Source: Benthicola sp039584685 (lineage in GTDB: Bacteria; Gemmatimonadota; Gemmatimonadetes; Palauibacterales; Palauibacteraceae). From it: 64,000 nt of DNA. The DNA lies in NCBI GenBank assembly GCA_039584685.1, contig JBDGXI010000001.1, positions 21,662 to 85,661 of the forward strand. Reading direction: 5' to 3'. Position 1 is the first letter of the stretch. Every line of letters begins with the position of its first letter. The notes below the pieces were generated by a model. The model did not search any database. It was given only the letters and a program-made list of their open reading frames with translations, and was not told where the DNA came from. Position numbers and translations under genes: made by a program. Positions 16,839 through 25,602 of the stretch are shown here, one piece after another.

Positions 16839-18206
16839 ATGCGAGACAAGCCGTTGATTCTCCTCATCGACGACGAGCAGAGCCTGATCGAGTCTCTGAC
16901 CGTACTGCTGAGAGGCGAGGGATACGACATCATCACCGAACTGACGGGCGCCGGGGGGGTGAAGGCATTCAAGGAATACAGCCCCGACCTGGTCCTTTCG
17001 GATGTACGCATGCCGAAGATGAGCGGCATCGAGGTGCTCGAGGAGATCCGCCGCACGAACCCGAACGCTCCCGTCGTCCTCATGACGGCCCAGGCGTCTC
17101 TGCAGTCCGCGATACAGGCGGTCAACCTGGGAGCCACGCACTACGTTCAGAAGCCGTTCGAGAACGACGAGTTGCTGGCGGTGCTCGGGCGGTCTCTGGA
17201 TTGGGGGCGTCTCAAGCAGGAGAACGCCGGCCTGAAGAGGGAGCTCAAGAAGCAGCAGACGCTCAAGGCGGGCCGGCCGATCGGTGTGAGTCCGATGTTC
17301 GAGAGCGCGATCAAGCTGGTGGAAAGCGTGGCCGACAGCGACTCGACCATCCTGATCGCCGGGGAGAGCGGTACCGGTAAGGAAGTGTTCGCTCGCTACA
17401 TCCACGATCTGTCTTCACGGTCCAACCGGAGGTTCCTTTCCCTGAACTGCGGGGCTCTCCCGGAGGGCCTGCTCGAGTCCGAGTTGTTCGGGCACGTCAA
17501 GGGGAGCTTCACCGGGGCCGTGCGGGACAAGGAGGGTCTGTTCGTCGCAGCCTCCACCGGGACGTTCTTCCTGGACGAAGTCGGCGAAATGGCCCCATCG
17601 ACCCAGGTCAAGCTCCTGCGGGTGTTGCAGCAACGAGAGGTGATCCCGGTCGGGGCCACGGAGGCGATTCCGGTGGACGTCCGGCTCATCGCCGCCACGA
17701 ACCGCGAGCTCGAGCGGGATATCGAAGAGGGACGGTTCCGGCGCGACCTGTACTACCGCCTCAACGTCATCAGCCTCGAACTACCGCCTCTGAAGAACCG
17801 CGAGGAGGACATCGAGCTGCTGGCCGAGCACTTCCTGACGGCACAGGCCGAGGGAGATCCGCGGGGCGCGAAGAAGTTGTCCGCGAAGACTCTGGCGGTG
17901 CTCAAGGAGTATCACTGGCCCGGGAACGTGCGAGAGCTGGAGAACGTCATCGAGCGAGCGGTGGTCCTGACCGCGGGAGCGACGATCAAACCGGAAGCCC
18001 TGCCGTCCAGGCTGCGTGAGACGCCGCCGGAGCCGCTGGTGCAGGACCGTCCCGCGGCCAATCCGGCGCTCGACGTCATCGAGCGCGCCTACATCGAGCA
18101 CGTGCTTCGGGCGGAGGCGGGCAACAAGACGCGGGCCGCCGAGGTGCTCGGAATCGACCCCAGCACCCTGTATCGAAAGATCAAGCGCTACGACCTCGAA
18201 GCCTGA
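16839..18206 (+). CDS. pilR: PilR-type sigma-54-dependent response regulator
   Basis: 455 residues. The receiver domain has the acidic pair Asp11/Asp12, phospho-acceptor Asp55 (LVLSDVRMPK) and Lys in VQKPF. The AAA+ domain has Walker A GESGTGKE (175-182) and a sigma-54 contact loop GSFTGA (222-227), in place of the usual GAFTGA. A C-terminal Fis-type helix-turn-helix follows (NKTRAAEVLGI, TLYRKIKRY). It is expected to activate the pilA promoter through sigma-54 when phosphorylated by PilS. The strong ribosome site AAAGGAG precedes ATG 16839. I could not find a well-spaced sigma-54 promoter ahead of pilA. Confidence 0.9.
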   Translation: MRDKPLILLIDDEQSLIESLTVLLRGEGYDIITELTGAGGVKAFKEYSPDLVLSDVRMPKMSGIEVLEEIRRTNPNAPVVLMTAQASLQSAIQAVNLGATHYVQKPFENDELLAVLGRSLDWGRLKQENAGLKRELKKQQTLKAGRPIGVSPMFESAIKLVESVADSDSTILIAGESGTGKEVFARYIHDLSSRSNRRFLSLNCGALPEGLLESELFGHVKGSFTGAVRDKEGLFVAASTGTFFLDEVGEMAPSTQVKLLRVLQQREVIPVGATEAIPVDVRLIAATNRELERDIEEGRFRRDLYYRLNVISLELPPLKNREEDIELLAEHFLTAQAEGDPRGAKKLSAKTLAVLKEYHWPGNVRELENVIERAVVLTAGATIKPEALPSRLRETPPEPLVQDRPAANPALDVIERAYIEHVLRAEAGNKTRAAEVLGIDPSTLYRKIKRYDLEA

Positions 18207-18214
18207 GTCGTCAA

Positions 18215-18254
18215 CCATTGCAGTACGGCAGGTAAACTTTGCAGAGTGCAATGG
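18215..18254 (+). promoter_or_regulatory. widely spaced inverted repeat between pilR and pilA
   Basis: CCATTGCA (18215-18222) and TGCAATGG (18247-18254) are perfect reverse complements 24 nt apart, and TTTGCA lies between them. No T-run follows. This is a candidate regulator-binding region for the pilA promoter. Confidence 0.45.
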
Positions 18255-18281
18255 CACCTATCGAGGGGAAGGTGTGGCAAT

Positions 18282-18299
18282 CTGCACGTACTGCACGTA
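18282..18299 (+). repeat. two tandem 9-bp repeats upstream of pilA
   Basis: CTGCACGTA occurs twice head-to-tail (18282-18290 and 18291-18299), about 150 nt before the pilA start. Together with the dyad at 18215-18254 this places several TGCA cores within 85 bp. An A+T-rich patch follows (18308-18330). Confidence 0.5.
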
Positions 18300-18449
18300 A
18301 GCGACTGATTTCCAACAAGTTAAATTCTATCGACTCGTCCGGCATACGGGTTGCCGTTACCCAGTGCCGGAGGCAAGGTCCTCCACCGGTGAACGACGAA
18401 CACGACTTGGAAGAAAAACCGTTCACAAACCAGAACCGTTGGAGGACAG

Positions 18450-18821
18450 ATGCTCCGCAACACGAAGGGTTTCACTCTGATCGAGCTGCTGATCGTAGTC
18501 GTGATCATCGGCATCCTTGCCGCGATCGCGATTCCGCAGTTCGCCAGCACCAAGGAGAAGGCGTTCGACGCGACAGCGAAGAGCGACGTGCGCAACGCCA
18601 TGTCGTCTCAGGAGGCCTATTTCGCCGACGAACAGTCGTATGGTCCGGCAGCCATGGCCACGGGCAGCTTCACCACCAGCCAGGGCATCGCGATTTCCGC
18701 CTCGGCCGCTTCGGCCGGTGGCTACGCGATCACCGCATCGCACGGCAGCTCGGGCAACACCTTCTGGGTGCAGGTCGGCACGGGCAGCTCGATCGAGGGC
18801 AAGGTCCAGAAGTCTCCGTAA
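18450..18821 (+). CDS. pilA: type IV major pilin PilA
   Basis: 123 residues. The short basic leader MLRNTKG ends at the prepilin cleavage site before FTLIELLIVVVIIGILAAIA, with Glu at mature position 5, so it is processed by a PilD-type peptidase. The globular part is short and rich in Ser, Gly and Ala, with few charged residues and no cysteine pair. It has a very strong ribosome site (GGAGGACAG) right before ATG 18450, as expected for an abundant subunit. Its position directly after pilS-pilR and the hairpins just downstream support this as the major pilin. Confidence 0.95.
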   Translation: MLRNTKGFTLIELLIVVVIIGILAAIAIPQFASTKEKAFDATAKSDVRNAMSSQEAYFADEQSYGPAAMATGSFTTSQGIAISASAASAGGYAITASHGSSGNTFWVQVGTGSSIEGKVQKSP

Positions 18822-18833
18822 GGTCGTCTTCCG

Positions 18834-18892
18834 GATCTTCGACTCTCTTGAAGATCGCAGACCGGGGCGTGGCGGATTCATCCGCCGCGCCC
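18834..18892 (+). terminator. double hairpin downstream of pilA
   Basis: First stem GATCTTC (18834-18840) with GAAGATC (18850-18856). Second, much stronger stem 18865-18877 with 18880-18892, 13 bp with one G-U type pair and a 2-nt loop. The tail is CTTCGG-like rather than T-rich (TTCGGTCATCCT). Likely stabilises and/or ends the pilA mRNA, separating it from the glycosylation cluster. Confidence 0.6.
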
Positions 18893-18939
18893 TTCGGTCA
18901 TCCTGGTAGAGTGCCGCACATTCCAGGAGCGCTCGAGGG

Positions 18940-21342
18940 ATGATCTCGCCGGGGCGTGTCCGATGCGCCGTCCCCCCTCCGGTCGCCGCGGCCGGGTTCT
19001 TTCTCGTACTAACCGCGGTCTTCTTCGACAGGGTCCTGTTTCGCGGCGAGGCGTTCTTCAGCCGGGACGTGGCTCCCTTCTTCTACCCCATGAAGCACTT
19101 CCTGGCCTCCACCGTGCGTGCCGGCGACCTGCCGCTGTGGAATCCGTGGGTGGCCAGCGGCGAGCCGTTCTTCGCCTCACTTCAGCCCGGCCTGCTGTAT
19201 CCGGGCAGCCTGCTGCTGTACGGTCTTCCCATGCCGGCGGCCTTTGACTGGCTGGTAGTGCTGCACTATCCGCTGGCGGGCACAGGGCTGGCCCTGCTGC
19301 TCAGGCGGTGGGGCCACGGCTGGACGGCGGCGGTGCTGGGCGGATCGGTGTTCATGCTCGGCGGATTCTTCGCCTCGCTCGGGAACTTCGTGAACAACCT
19401 GCAGACGGTGGCGTGGCTGCCCTGGATCTTCATCGCGTGGGACAAGGTGCTCGACGGGGGGCGGATCAAGGACCTGCTGCTGTTCACGATCCTGTGTGGA
19501 ATCGCGTTTCTCGGAGGTGAGCCCCAGATGCTGACCCTGGGTCTCGGCCTCGTGTTCGTCCACGGCCTGTTGGCCGTCGAAGCCCGCGACCTGGGGCGCG
19601 GCATGCAGACGGCGGCGTTCGCGATCGCGGGCATCCTGGCCGTAGCCCTGGTGGCGGTGCAACTGCTTCCGTTCGCGGAGTACATGAGCCACTCCGTGCG
19701 TCGCCTCCCGATCGAGCTGGAGTACGCTTCGGCACGCTCGCTCGAGCCAGTCGGGGCCCTGCACCTGCTGCTGCCGCCGGCCCTGCGGAGCGGAGCACAC
19801 GGCTTCTCCACCCACTTCATGGCCAGCTCGGAAGTGCCATGGATCCTGAGCGCCTATGCCGGCGGCATTACCCTGGTCCTGGCGCTGATCGGAGTTCTGC
19901 GAGGCCGGGGCCTCCGCTGGACCGCATTCTGGATCGCGGTCTCGGCCGTGTCCGTTCTCCTGGCTCTCGGGAGCCACAGCCCCCTGTATCGCTTCCTGTT
20001 CGAGTGGATCCCTCCGTTCCGCCCGTTCCGCTACCCGGAGAAATTCCTCCTGATCGGAGCCCTGGCCGTGTCCGTGTTCGCCGCCCAGGGAACCGACCGG
20101 TGGCTCGAAATCGGCCAACGGCCTGCCGAGGAAGGCGGGATTCCGCGAAGGGCGAGCGTGTGGCTGCCCATCCTGGCCGGCGGTGCGCTGTACATAGGCC
20201 TCGCCGCGAGCCTGGCATGGGTCGACGGACTTCTCCCCGCCGCCTGTGGCGATTGGCTGGGCGAGGCGCTGCTGTGCGAGGATATGGCGGGTGCGACGGG
20301 GCTGTATGCCGGAATCGCCATGCGGATCGCGACTCTGGTCGTCTGCCTGGGCGTCGTGACCTGGCTGTACCGGTCGGGCCGGCTGCGGCGCAGTCTCGCG
20401 TCGGCGATCGTCGTGGCGCTCGCGGTGGTCGATCTGACGCTCGCTCACCGTGAAGTGAACCCGTCGGTGGAGAGCGACGTGTACGTGACCGCTCCGTGGA
20501 CGGCCGACGCGCTCGACGAGCTGATGTTTCCCCGGGGCGACGTGCGGTTCCGCGGCTCGCCTCATCACGCGGCCATGGGGAGCATCGTGACCGTGCGGGG
20601 CGCCTGGGAACTGTCCAACATGTACCTGGACTACCAGACGATGGGACCGAACGTGGGGCAGATCTTCGGGTTCCCGATGCAGGACGGCCTCCAGGGAGTG
20701 GAGCTCATCTCCGTGGCTCTGACGAACGAGGCGGCGTTGCGCGCGTGGAGCGACGACCCCCTGCGGTTTCTTCAGGCGATGAATGTCGGTTTCTACGCCG
20801 ACGCCACGGTGAGCGCGGATTCGATCGCGGGCCTCACTCCGGCGGCCTCGCACCCCGAGCTACCGATCCGGATCTACGCGGTGCCGGATCCGGTAGAGCG
20901 TCTGTATCTCGTGGGTGACTACGAAGTGCGGGACGGCCAGGCCGCGGCGCTCCGCCGTGTCTTCGAAGACGACTTCGCGCTGGGCGAAACGGTCGTCCTG
21001 GAGATCGAGCCCGGGGTCGAGATCGATTCGACGGCCTCCGGCAGCATCCTGTCGCGCGCGGACTTCGCGAACCGGGTCACCACAAGAGTGAGCGCATCCG
21101 GGCCGATGCTGGCCGTGCTCAGCGATCGGTGGTACCCGGGCTGGAAGGCGACGGTCGACGGCGTCGAAGTACCGATGCTGCGAGCCAACGGCGTCTTCAG
21201 GGCCGTACCGATTCCGGCCGGCGTCAGCGATGTGGTGTTCAGCTTCGAGCCGGGCTCGATACTCCTCGGCGCGGCGATCAGCGTGGCGGGCCTGCTTGCC
21301 CTCGCTGCGACGTGGGTCATGGCCCGGAGCCAGACGGTATGA
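18940..21342 (+). CDS. YfhO-like multispanning membrane protein
   Basis: 800 residues with about a dozen membrane helices and a soluble C-terminal part (about 520-770) followed by a last helix. The N-terminus (FSRDVAPFFYPMKHFL and WNPWVASGEPFFA) and the C-terminal SDRWYPGWKATVDG are hallmarks of the YfhO family, whose members are linked to glycosylation of lipoteichoic acid or other surface polymers from lipid-linked sugars. It heads a six-gene cluster and overlaps the next gene by ATGA. Which sugar or acceptor it uses cannot be seen here. Confidence 0.8.
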   Translation: MISPGRVRCAVPPPVAAAGFFLVLTAVFFDRVLFRGEAFFSRDVAPFFYPMKHFLASTVRAGDLPLWNPWVASGEPFFASLQPGLLYPGSLLLYGLPMPAAFDWLVVLHYPLAGTGLALLLRRWGHGWTAAVLGGSVFMLGGFFASLGNFVNNLQTVAWLPWIFIAWDKVLDGGRIKDLLLFTILCGIAFLGGEPQMLTLGLGLVFVHGLLAVEARDLGRGMQTAAFAIAGILAVALVAVQLLPFAEYMSHSVRRLPIELEYASARSLEPVGALHLLLPPALRSGAHGFSTHFMASSEVPWILSAYAGGITLVLALIGVLRGRGLRWTAFWIAVSAVSVLLALGSHSPLYRFLFEWIPPFRPFRYPEKFLLIGALAVSVFAAQGTDRWLEIGQRPAEEGGIPRRASVWLPILAGGALYIGLAASLAWVDGLLPAACGDWLGEALLCEDMAGATGLYAGIAMRIATLVVCLGVVTWLYRSGRLRRSLASAIVVALAVVDLTLAHREVNPSVESDVYVTAPWTADALDELMFPRGDVRFRGSPHHAAMGSIVTVRGAWELSNMYLDYQTMGPNVGQIFGFPMQDGLQGVELISVALTNEAALRAWSDDPLRFLQAMNVGFYADATVSADSIAGLTPAASHPELPIRIYAVPDPVERLYLVGDYEVRDGQAAALRRVFEDDFALGETVVLEIEPGVEIDSTASGSILSRADFANRVTTRVSASGPMLAVLSDRWYPGWKATVDGVEVPMLRANGVFRAVPIPAGVSDVVFSFEPGSILLGAAISVAGLLALAATWVMARSQTV

Positions 21343-23021
21343 GCCCGCGCAAGAAGCGGTGGCCTGCCCCCGCGGCCCTGAGGTGGCTGGCGTTCGGACT
21401 GTTCGTGGTGACGCTCGCCGCGACCGCGCTCACCGCCATCGACTACGGAATCGCGAGCGACACCGGCAACTACTTCTACAGCTCGCTGCGCCAGCTCACG
21501 TGGGGCCGCGACCTGTGGACCGCCCTGCTAGCGGGGGAGCCGACGGCAGTCCTGAACCGGGACCAGATCTTCGAGCACTGGCGCTGGTACATCGACAGGA
21601 TCCCGCATCCGCCGATCTCGCGAGAGTTGAGCGGTTTCAGCTGGGTCCTGCTCCGGAACGTGACCGATCCTCTCTCGGCATACCGGGGCGCCGTGGTCCT
21701 GACGTTCGCGGCGCTCGCGGCCTCGGTCGGCGTGTACACGGCCTGGCGATCGCGCTCACTGGCGGCAGGCCTCGCCGCCGGTCTGGCCGTCCCGGCCTTT
21801 CCCGTCCTGTTCGCGCACGGCCACCTCGCGCACACGGACCTGTTCCTCACCGCCTTCTGGTTCTGGTCGTTCGCTGCCCTGGACGTCGCCGTGAAACAGG
21901 GTGGCTCCGGTTGGTTCTTCGCCGCGGGGGTCTTCCTGGGCGCCGCGATCGCCACCAAGTTCTCGGGCCTCCTGCTGCTCGGAGTGGCGACCGTCTGGCT
22001 TCTCGGACACCGTGCCGGCCTGAGCGCGCTGCTCGCTCTGTTTCTGGCGGCCTTCCTGGTATTCGTCGCCGTCAACCCCGTCGTGTGGGTGGACCCGCTG
22101 CAGGGAGTCCGGGACTATGTGCTGGCCGGAACGCACCGCGCCGAGTCGGGCCCGTTCATCGGAACCGAGTACTTCGGGGCCATCTACTACTTCAAACCGC
22201 CCTGGCATTATCCCTACGTGTGGACCGCGATCGTCTTCCCGCCAACGATCCTGGCCGCTACCGTGGCCGGCCTTTTCGCCCCTCGCTCGGGCGCCCTGCG
22301 CGGCGTCGTCTTGCTGAACATGGTCGCTCTCTACGGGGCCCTGGCCCTTCCATCTGCTCCGATGCACGACGGCGTTCGCCTGTTCCTGCCGCTCTTCCCG
22401 TTCTACTGCGTTCTCGCCGGCACCGGCGCCGTGGCGCTCGGCGAATGGATCGTCCGGAGACTGGAGGGACGCGTGCCGGCGGTTGCCGGGCGTCGGGACC
22501 TCGTCGTCGCGCTGGCGATCCTGTCGGTCCTCGCCCCGGCGGCCTTCCGCACGGCGCAGGTCCACCCGCATCAGTTGTCGTACTTCAACGCTCTCGTTGG
22601 AGGGATCAGAGGAGCCGACGAGAAGGGTCTCGAGGTTACGAACCTCAAGGAAGTGCTGAACCGGGCGACCCTGGAGGAACTGGCCGGATCGACGCCTCCC
22701 GAAGCCGTCGTCGATCCGGGTTTCTTCATGGAAGAGATGTGCTTCTACCAGGCCATCGGATGGGCACCGCCCGGCTGGAAAGTGGAATCTCAGATCGAAC
22801 TGGCCGACGGATCGGAAGGCATCGCGGTGGGCTGTGAGGGCCAGAGCTTCACCCCCGTGGCTCTCGACCGAAGAGCCACCGCCGCCGACTTCGTCTTCGT
22901 GCTCAACCGCAAGGCGCAGTGGCGCCGGACCGAAAGCGCCCTGGTCGGATTCGGAGGGCTGCCCTGGTTCACGGTGTCGCTCGAGGGAGTGCCCCTGATG
23001 ATGGTGTACCGCACCCGATGA
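21339..23021 (+). CDS. GT-C (PMT/GT39-like) membrane glycosyltransferase
   Basis: 560 residues from the ATG at 21339, which overlaps the previous stop (ATGA). About ten membrane helices. The first outer loop has acidic residues (IDYGIASDTGNY), and a conserved HPPIS proline motif lies after it. HLAHTDLFLTAFWFW resembles the second catalytic region of GT39 enzymes. Such proteins transfer a sugar from a polyprenyl-phosphate donor to protein or lipid on the outer face of the inner membrane. The soluble C-terminal 130 residues are unassigned. Confidence 0.75.
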   Translation: MSPRKKRWPAPAALRWLAFGLFVVTLAATALTAIDYGIASDTGNYFYSSLRQLTWGRDLWTALLAGEPTAVLNRDQIFEHWRWYIDRIPHPPISRELSGFSWVLLRNVTDPLSAYRGAVVLTFAALAASVGVYTAWRSRSLAAGLAAGLAVPAFPVLFAHGHLAHTDLFLTAFWFWSFAALDVAVKQGGSGWFFAAGVFLGAAIATKFSGLLLLGVATVWLLGHRAGLSALLALFLAAFLVFVAVNPVVWVDPLQGVRDYVLAGTHRAESGPFIGTEYFGAIYYFKPPWHYPYVWTAIVFPPTILAATVAGLFAPRSGALRGVVLLNMVALYGALALPSAPMHDGVRLFLPLFPFYCVLAGTGAVALGEWIVRRLEGRVPAVAGRRDLVVALAILSVLAPAAFRTAQVHPHQLSYFNALVGGIRGADEKGLEVTNLKEVLNRATLEELAGSTPPEAVVDPGFFMEEMCFYQAIGWAPPGWKVESQIELADGSEGIAVGCEGQSFTPVALDRRATAADFVFVLNRKAQWRRTESALVGFGGLPWFTVSLEGVPLMMVYRTR

Positions 23022-24628
23022 TCTCCGATCAGCGCTCCATACGCTTCGTGCGGTGGGCCAGCGTGGCTCTTGGCCTGCTGGCGTTCGCCTGTCTGTTTCC
23101 AGGCCTGGACGACGTCGGGATCGCGTGGGACGAAGTGTACTACTTCGATTCGGTGACGCGGATACAGGAATGGGCCGGTCAGGTGGCGGTGGGGCCGGAC
23201 CGGTCGCGGTTGCTCGGTCAGGAGGCGGTCAGAGAGACTTTCAACTGGCGTCGCTACTACAACCCACACCCGCCGGCCTACAAGCTGGCCATGGCCGCCA
23301 CCGAGGCCGCGTTCGGTCGCTGGACCGGTGAGGTGGTCGGGTATCGGCTCGCTCCACTCGCGTTCTTCTCCCTTCTGGTGGGGTGCGTCACGTGGCTGGC
23401 GGGAATGGCCTGGGGACGGCTTGCCGGGGTGGGAGCGGGCCTTTCGATACTCCTCATGCCGAGGATCGTTGGGCACGCGCACATCGGGGCGACCGATATG
23501 CTGACGACCCTGGCCTGGTTCGTGGCTTCCGTCGGCCTGGTGCTCTACGTGCTCGAGGACCGGCGGCGCTTCCTCGCGATCGGAGCGGCGGGCCTGGGCG
23601 TAGCCCTGGCGACCAAGTTCACGGGGTATCTGATTCCGCTCGCCATCCTCCTGTGGATGATCGCGTACGGGAGGTCCCGGCGGGCGGTGGCCGGCGCCAT
23701 CCTGTGGGGCGTCAGCGGACTCGTGGTCGCGTGGGTGCTGAATCCTCTCATGTGGCACGATCCGGTCGCGGAGACTCTGCGGCTGGTGCAGGACACCCTG
23801 TCGCGGGACGAAGTGGTGCCGATCACGACCTACTACATGGGCCGGCACTACGGCTACCAGGTCCCCGGGCACCACGTAATCGTGATGACGCTGATCACCG
23901 TCCCGCTTTCGATCCTGGCGCTCGTCGGCTGGGGGAGCGTGGCGAGCCTGCGAAGGTGGGAAGAGAAACCGGTAGGGGGGCTGTGCTGGACGCAGATCCT
24001 GTTCTTCGTGGCCCTCATGGCGGCACCCGGCTCTCCAAATCATGATGGGGTACGCCTGTGGCTGCCCATGTTTCCGTTCGTGGCGCTTCTCGCCGGCCGC
24101 GGATTTGGATCGATGATCCGGATCGTCCGCCAACGGACGCCCGGGCCCGGGGCGATCCTCGCGTCACTCGTGCTCGCGGCGCTGTTCTTCGTTCCCCCTT
24201 ACCTCCAGACCGTACGGGTGGCGCCTCTCTACCTGGCCTACTACAACGAGCTGATTGGTGGAGTCCCGGGCGCGGCCCGAGCCGGGATGGAAACCACATA
24301 CTGGATGGAAGCCGTCACACCGGCGTTCCTCGAGAAGGTCGGCGAGACCCTGCCGGAGGGCGCACGCCTGTCCGCCTGGCCCAACGTGCCTCACTATCAG
24401 TGGCTCCAGGCGCATGGCATGCTGCGGGGAGACATCGTGGTGACCGACGAAATGCCACCGGAGTACTTTCTGCTCGTCGCTCGCAAGTCGATCTTCCAGG
24501 CGTATCACTGGCGGATATACGAGAACGTGATTCCGGACCTGGCCGTCGAGCTGGACGGCGTCGAGATCGTCGGCCTGTATACCTGGCAGCAGAGCGAGGC
24601 ATTCGAATCCGAGCCGGAGGAACCGTGA
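23018..24628 (+). CDS. GT-C (PMT/GT39-like) membrane glycosyltransferase
   Basis: 536 residues from the ATG at 23018, overlapping the previous stop by ATGA. It has the best-preserved GT39 signature of the cluster: an acidic WDEVYYFDSV motif after the first helix and NPHPPAYKLA after it. HIGATDMLTTLAWF is the next conserved region. Ten or more membrane helices are followed by a C-terminal soluble tail. It appears to be a paralogue of the preceding protein, for example in shared YLAYYNELIGG versus LSYFNALVGG segments, which suggests gene duplication within the cluster. Confidence 0.75.
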   Translation: MISDQRSIRFVRWASVALGLLAFACLFPGLDDVGIAWDEVYYFDSVTRIQEWAGQVAVGPDRSRLLGQEAVRETFNWRRYYNPHPPAYKLAMAATEAAFGRWTGEVVGYRLAPLAFFSLLVGCVTWLAGMAWGRLAGVGAGLSILLMPRIVGHAHIGATDMLTTLAWFVASVGLVLYVLEDRRRFLAIGAAGLGVALATKFTGYLIPLAILLWMIAYGRSRRAVAGAILWGVSGLVVAWVLNPLMWHDPVAETLRLVQDTLSRDEVVPITTYYMGRHYGYQVPGHHVIVMTLITVPLSILALVGWGSVASLRRWEEKPVGGLCWTQILFFVALMAAPGSPNHDGVRLWLPMFPFVALLAGRGFGSMIRIVRQRTPGPGAILASLVLAALFFVPPYLQTVRVAPLYLAYYNELIGGVPGAARAGMETTYWMEAVTPAFLEKVGETLPEGARLSAWPNVPHYQWLQAHGMLRGDIVVTDEMPPEYFLLVARKSIFQAYHWRIYENVIPDLAVELDGVEIVGLYTWQQSEAFESEPEEP

Positions 24629-25602
24629 AGAAGCTGGACGCCGTCGTTCCCGTGTACAATGAACAGGCCATCCTTCCCGAGCTCAACCGCCGCCTGGCGG
24701 ACGCTCTCGGCGGTCTCCCGTACGAATGGCGGATCATCTATGTCGATGATGGCAGCCGGGACCGCACCGGGGAGCTTCTGGCCGGATTCGCAGCGGACGA
24801 CCCCCGCGTCGGAGTCATTCACCTGTCGCGGAATTTCGGACAGCAGATTGCCATTTCGGCCGGCCTGGCGACGACAGACGCCGACGCCGTGGTGCTTCTC
24901 GACGGGGATCTACAGGATCCGCCCGAGGTCATCCCGCGGCTGGTGGAGAAGTGGGAAGAGGGATACGACGTCGTTTACGCCGTGAAACGGGACCGCAAGG
25001 AGGCGCTTCCCAAGCGCGCCCTGTTCAGCCTGTTCTACAGCATCCTCCGGCGGTTGAGCAACGTGGACATTCCGGCGGACGCGGGTAACTTCTCGCTCAT
25101 GGATCGGGCCGTCGTGGACGTGATCAACACGATGCCGGAACGCGACCGCTACGTGTCGGGTCTGCGCGCCTACGTCGGGGGGCGCCAGACCGGGGTGGAG
25201 TTCGAGCGGGCGCGACGATACGCGGGGCAACCGCGTCAGTCGCCCCTCAAGTTGATGCGCATGGCGACGGACGCGTTCTTCGCCTTCTCCGAGCTGCCGC
25301 TCCGCCTGGCGACGATCCTGGGGTTCGTGGTATCGGGCGTCGCCTTCCTGGTCCTGCTGAACGTGCTGTACCAGAGGCTGATTTCCGGCGCGGCGATCGT
25401 CGGCTGGGCGTCCACCATGACCTCCATCCTGTTTCTCGGAGGTATTCAGCTGATCGCGGTGGGGGTGATCGGCGAGTACATCGGCCGGATCTACAACGAG
25501 GCGAAGGGCAGGCCGGCCTGGGTCGTCGGTCGGTACCGGAATCTATCCGGTCGGTCCGCGGAATCCTTGAAGGCCCTTCATGGGGAGCGCGATTCGGCTT
25601 GA
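24625..25602 (+). CDS. GT2 polyprenyl-phosphate glycosyltransferase (DPM1/GtrB/ArnC-like)
   Basis: 325 residues from a GTG that overlaps the previous stop (GTGA). The N-terminal GT-A fold shows VPVYNE, DDGSRDRT and the metal-binding DGDLQDPPE. Two C-terminal membrane helices (ATILGFVVSGVAFLVLLNVL and GIQLIAVGVIGEYIGRIYNE) are typical of GtrB. Such enzymes load a sugar from a nucleotide donor onto polyprenyl phosphate at the cytoplasmic face. It is thus the obvious donor-maker for the GT-C proteins on either side. Confidence 0.88.
   Translation: MKKLDAVVPVYNEQAILPELNRRLADALGGLPYEWRIIYVDDGSRDRTGELLAGFAADDPRVGVIHLSRNFGQQIAISAGLATTDADAVVLLDGDLQDPPEVIPRLVEKWEEGYDVVYAVKRDRKEALPKRALFSLFYSILRRLSNVDIPADAGNFSLMDRAVVDVINTMPERDRYVSGLRAYVGGRQTGVEFERARRYAGQPRQSPLKLMRMATDAFFAFSELPLRLATILGFVVSGVAFLVLLNVLYQRLISGAAIVGWASTMTSILFLGGIQLIAVGVIGEYIGRIYNEAKGRPAWVVGRYRNLSGRSAESLKALHGERDSA

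Noticed and set aside
18252..18272. Sigma-54 promoter for pilA at TGGCAC
   Set aside because: The -24 half is present, but no GC lies 10 nt after the GG, so the spacing rule fails. A TGGCA at 18275-18279 fails in the same way.
18239..18943. 234-residue frame overlapping the pilA region
   Set aside because: It runs through the pilA promoter and coding region in another frame and has low-complexity Arg/His-rich sequence; pilA with its prepilin signal is the real gene.
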